64,000 nt of DNA from Stratiolaelaps scimitus (taxonomy: Eukaryota; Arthropoda; Arachnida; Mesostigmata; Laelapidae), in NCBI GenBank assembly GCA_019614645.1, contig JABWDB010000002.1, positions 14,483,501 through 14,547,500 on the forward strand. Reading direction: 5' to 3'. The notes beneath the pieces are model-generated. The model had not been told where the DNA came from. It ran no database searches and was given only the letters and a program-made list of their open reading frames with translations. The stretch's first letter is position 1, and every line of letters begins with the position of its first letter. Positions 63,501-64,000 of the stretch are shown one piece after another. A program made the translations under genes and the position numbers.

Positions 63501-64000
63501 TCGGATTTTTTGTAACTGGTGAAAACCATAACGCCAACACCAACGGCTCGTATTGCTCTTATCATACAGTTCCGTACGTTTCTCCTCGGCGTGTTCACGC
63601 ATCTATTACACGCCTTTGATCCTGCGAATGTTTACTTCGGAATAGGTTCTCACGTATTGATTCTACAACCTGAATTTCTAAAAAGCCATATGATTCTACG
63701 AACGTGTTTTTTTTTATGTTTCGAAGTAGATACACAGATTTTTTTGTGCTTCTTTTCGTTTGATAGACCCGCATACGCGAGTAAGTCGGCAACTCGCGAA
63801 ACGATTTCCTGAGAATATCCTTGAGAATTGCATTGGAAGATAAATTAAGCACAATAGGGAGATAAATGCAAAGGTCAGTATTTAGTTTGCCATGGAGTGA
63901 TGACAGTGACGAATTTAACAATTTAGCTAGCAAAGATCATTCAAAGGGACGCTCCAATATGTGTGGAATCTATGCGAAAACTAATATCCGAAGCGGGTTG
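60600..64000. other. Intergenic tail of the window, no supportable gene
   Basis: Short ORFs only, none with a family pattern. A weak diverged match to the retroposon family lies near 60812-60842. (TA)n tracts occur near 62259 and 62696, and a large palindrome at 62296-62387. Confidence 0.5.
62296..62387. repeat. Perfect 92-bp palindrome with TA centre
   Basis: Arms of 46 bp, CCCATAGGGTTAGTTAACC onward through TTCCGAATAACCTGTAG and a (TA)n centre, then its exact reverse complement ending CTATGGG. No spacer beyond the TA centre. A partial extra copy (TAGATAT(AT)n then AGGGTTAGTTAG) sits just upstream at 62256-62295. Confidence 0.92.

Noticed and set aside
1..64000. CRISPR arrays, rRNA, tRNA or bacterial-type operons
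   Set aside because: No regularly spaced direct repeats, no rRNA signature and no convincing tRNA cloverleaf seen by eye; a tRNA scan would be needed to exclude tRNAs fully.

Overview
This window is eukaryotic nuclear DNA, most likely from an arthropod and plausibly an arachnid or mite. It has GT-AG introns, long AT-rich non-coding stretches full of (TA)n, (GA)n, (CAA)n and (ATT)n tracts, poly(A)-type retroposon insertions and animal-specific gene families. There are no bacterial operons, CRISPR arrays or phage genes. The species call is an inference; the gene families alone do not fix it.

Layout. 1-5.9 kb is non-coding as far as I can see and ends in a GC-rich promoter/5'UTR-like zone. 5.9-8.3 kb holds one intronless reading frame for a Q/N/S-rich protein that ends in an eIF4G-type MIF4G domain, split by a long glutamine-rich insertion. 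8.3-10.8 kb looks like its 3'UTR. 10.8-17.4 kb is intergenic with transposon debris. 17.4-30.1 kb is a five-exon RGS protein of the Rz (RGS17/19/20) class, with the cysteine string and RGS domain reconstructed across four introns. 30.1-45.4 kb is a gene-poor, microsatellite-rich desert with one degenerate reverse-transcriptase fragment.

45.5-60.6 kb is a compact housekeeping cluster: UBE3C (minus, 8 coding exons, 1057 aa), NUP62 (plus, 4 exons, 474 aa), TBCC (minus, 2 exons, 284 aa), a CEBPZOS-like mitochondrial microprotein (minus, 85 aa) and FAM32A (plus, 3 exons, 129 aa). UBE3C/NUP62 and CEBPZOS/FAM32A are head-to-head pairs, NUP62/TBCC converge, and CEBPZOS/TBCC are tightly tandem. 60.6-64 kb shows no gene I can support but carries a perfect 92-bp palindrome. 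The genes do not form one pathway: they cover translation initiation, G-protein signalling, ubiquitination, nuclear transport, tubulin folding, and small conserved mitochondrial and nuclear proteins.

The most interesting signals beyond ordinary genes are: a short retroposon family with three copies, each with its own target-site duplication; a foldback element family; the interrupted MIF4G domain; a frame-preserving candidate cassette exon inside UBE3C; a possible alternative N-terminus for the RGS gene; and the palindrome. I found no convincing sign of a wholly new multi-gene system.
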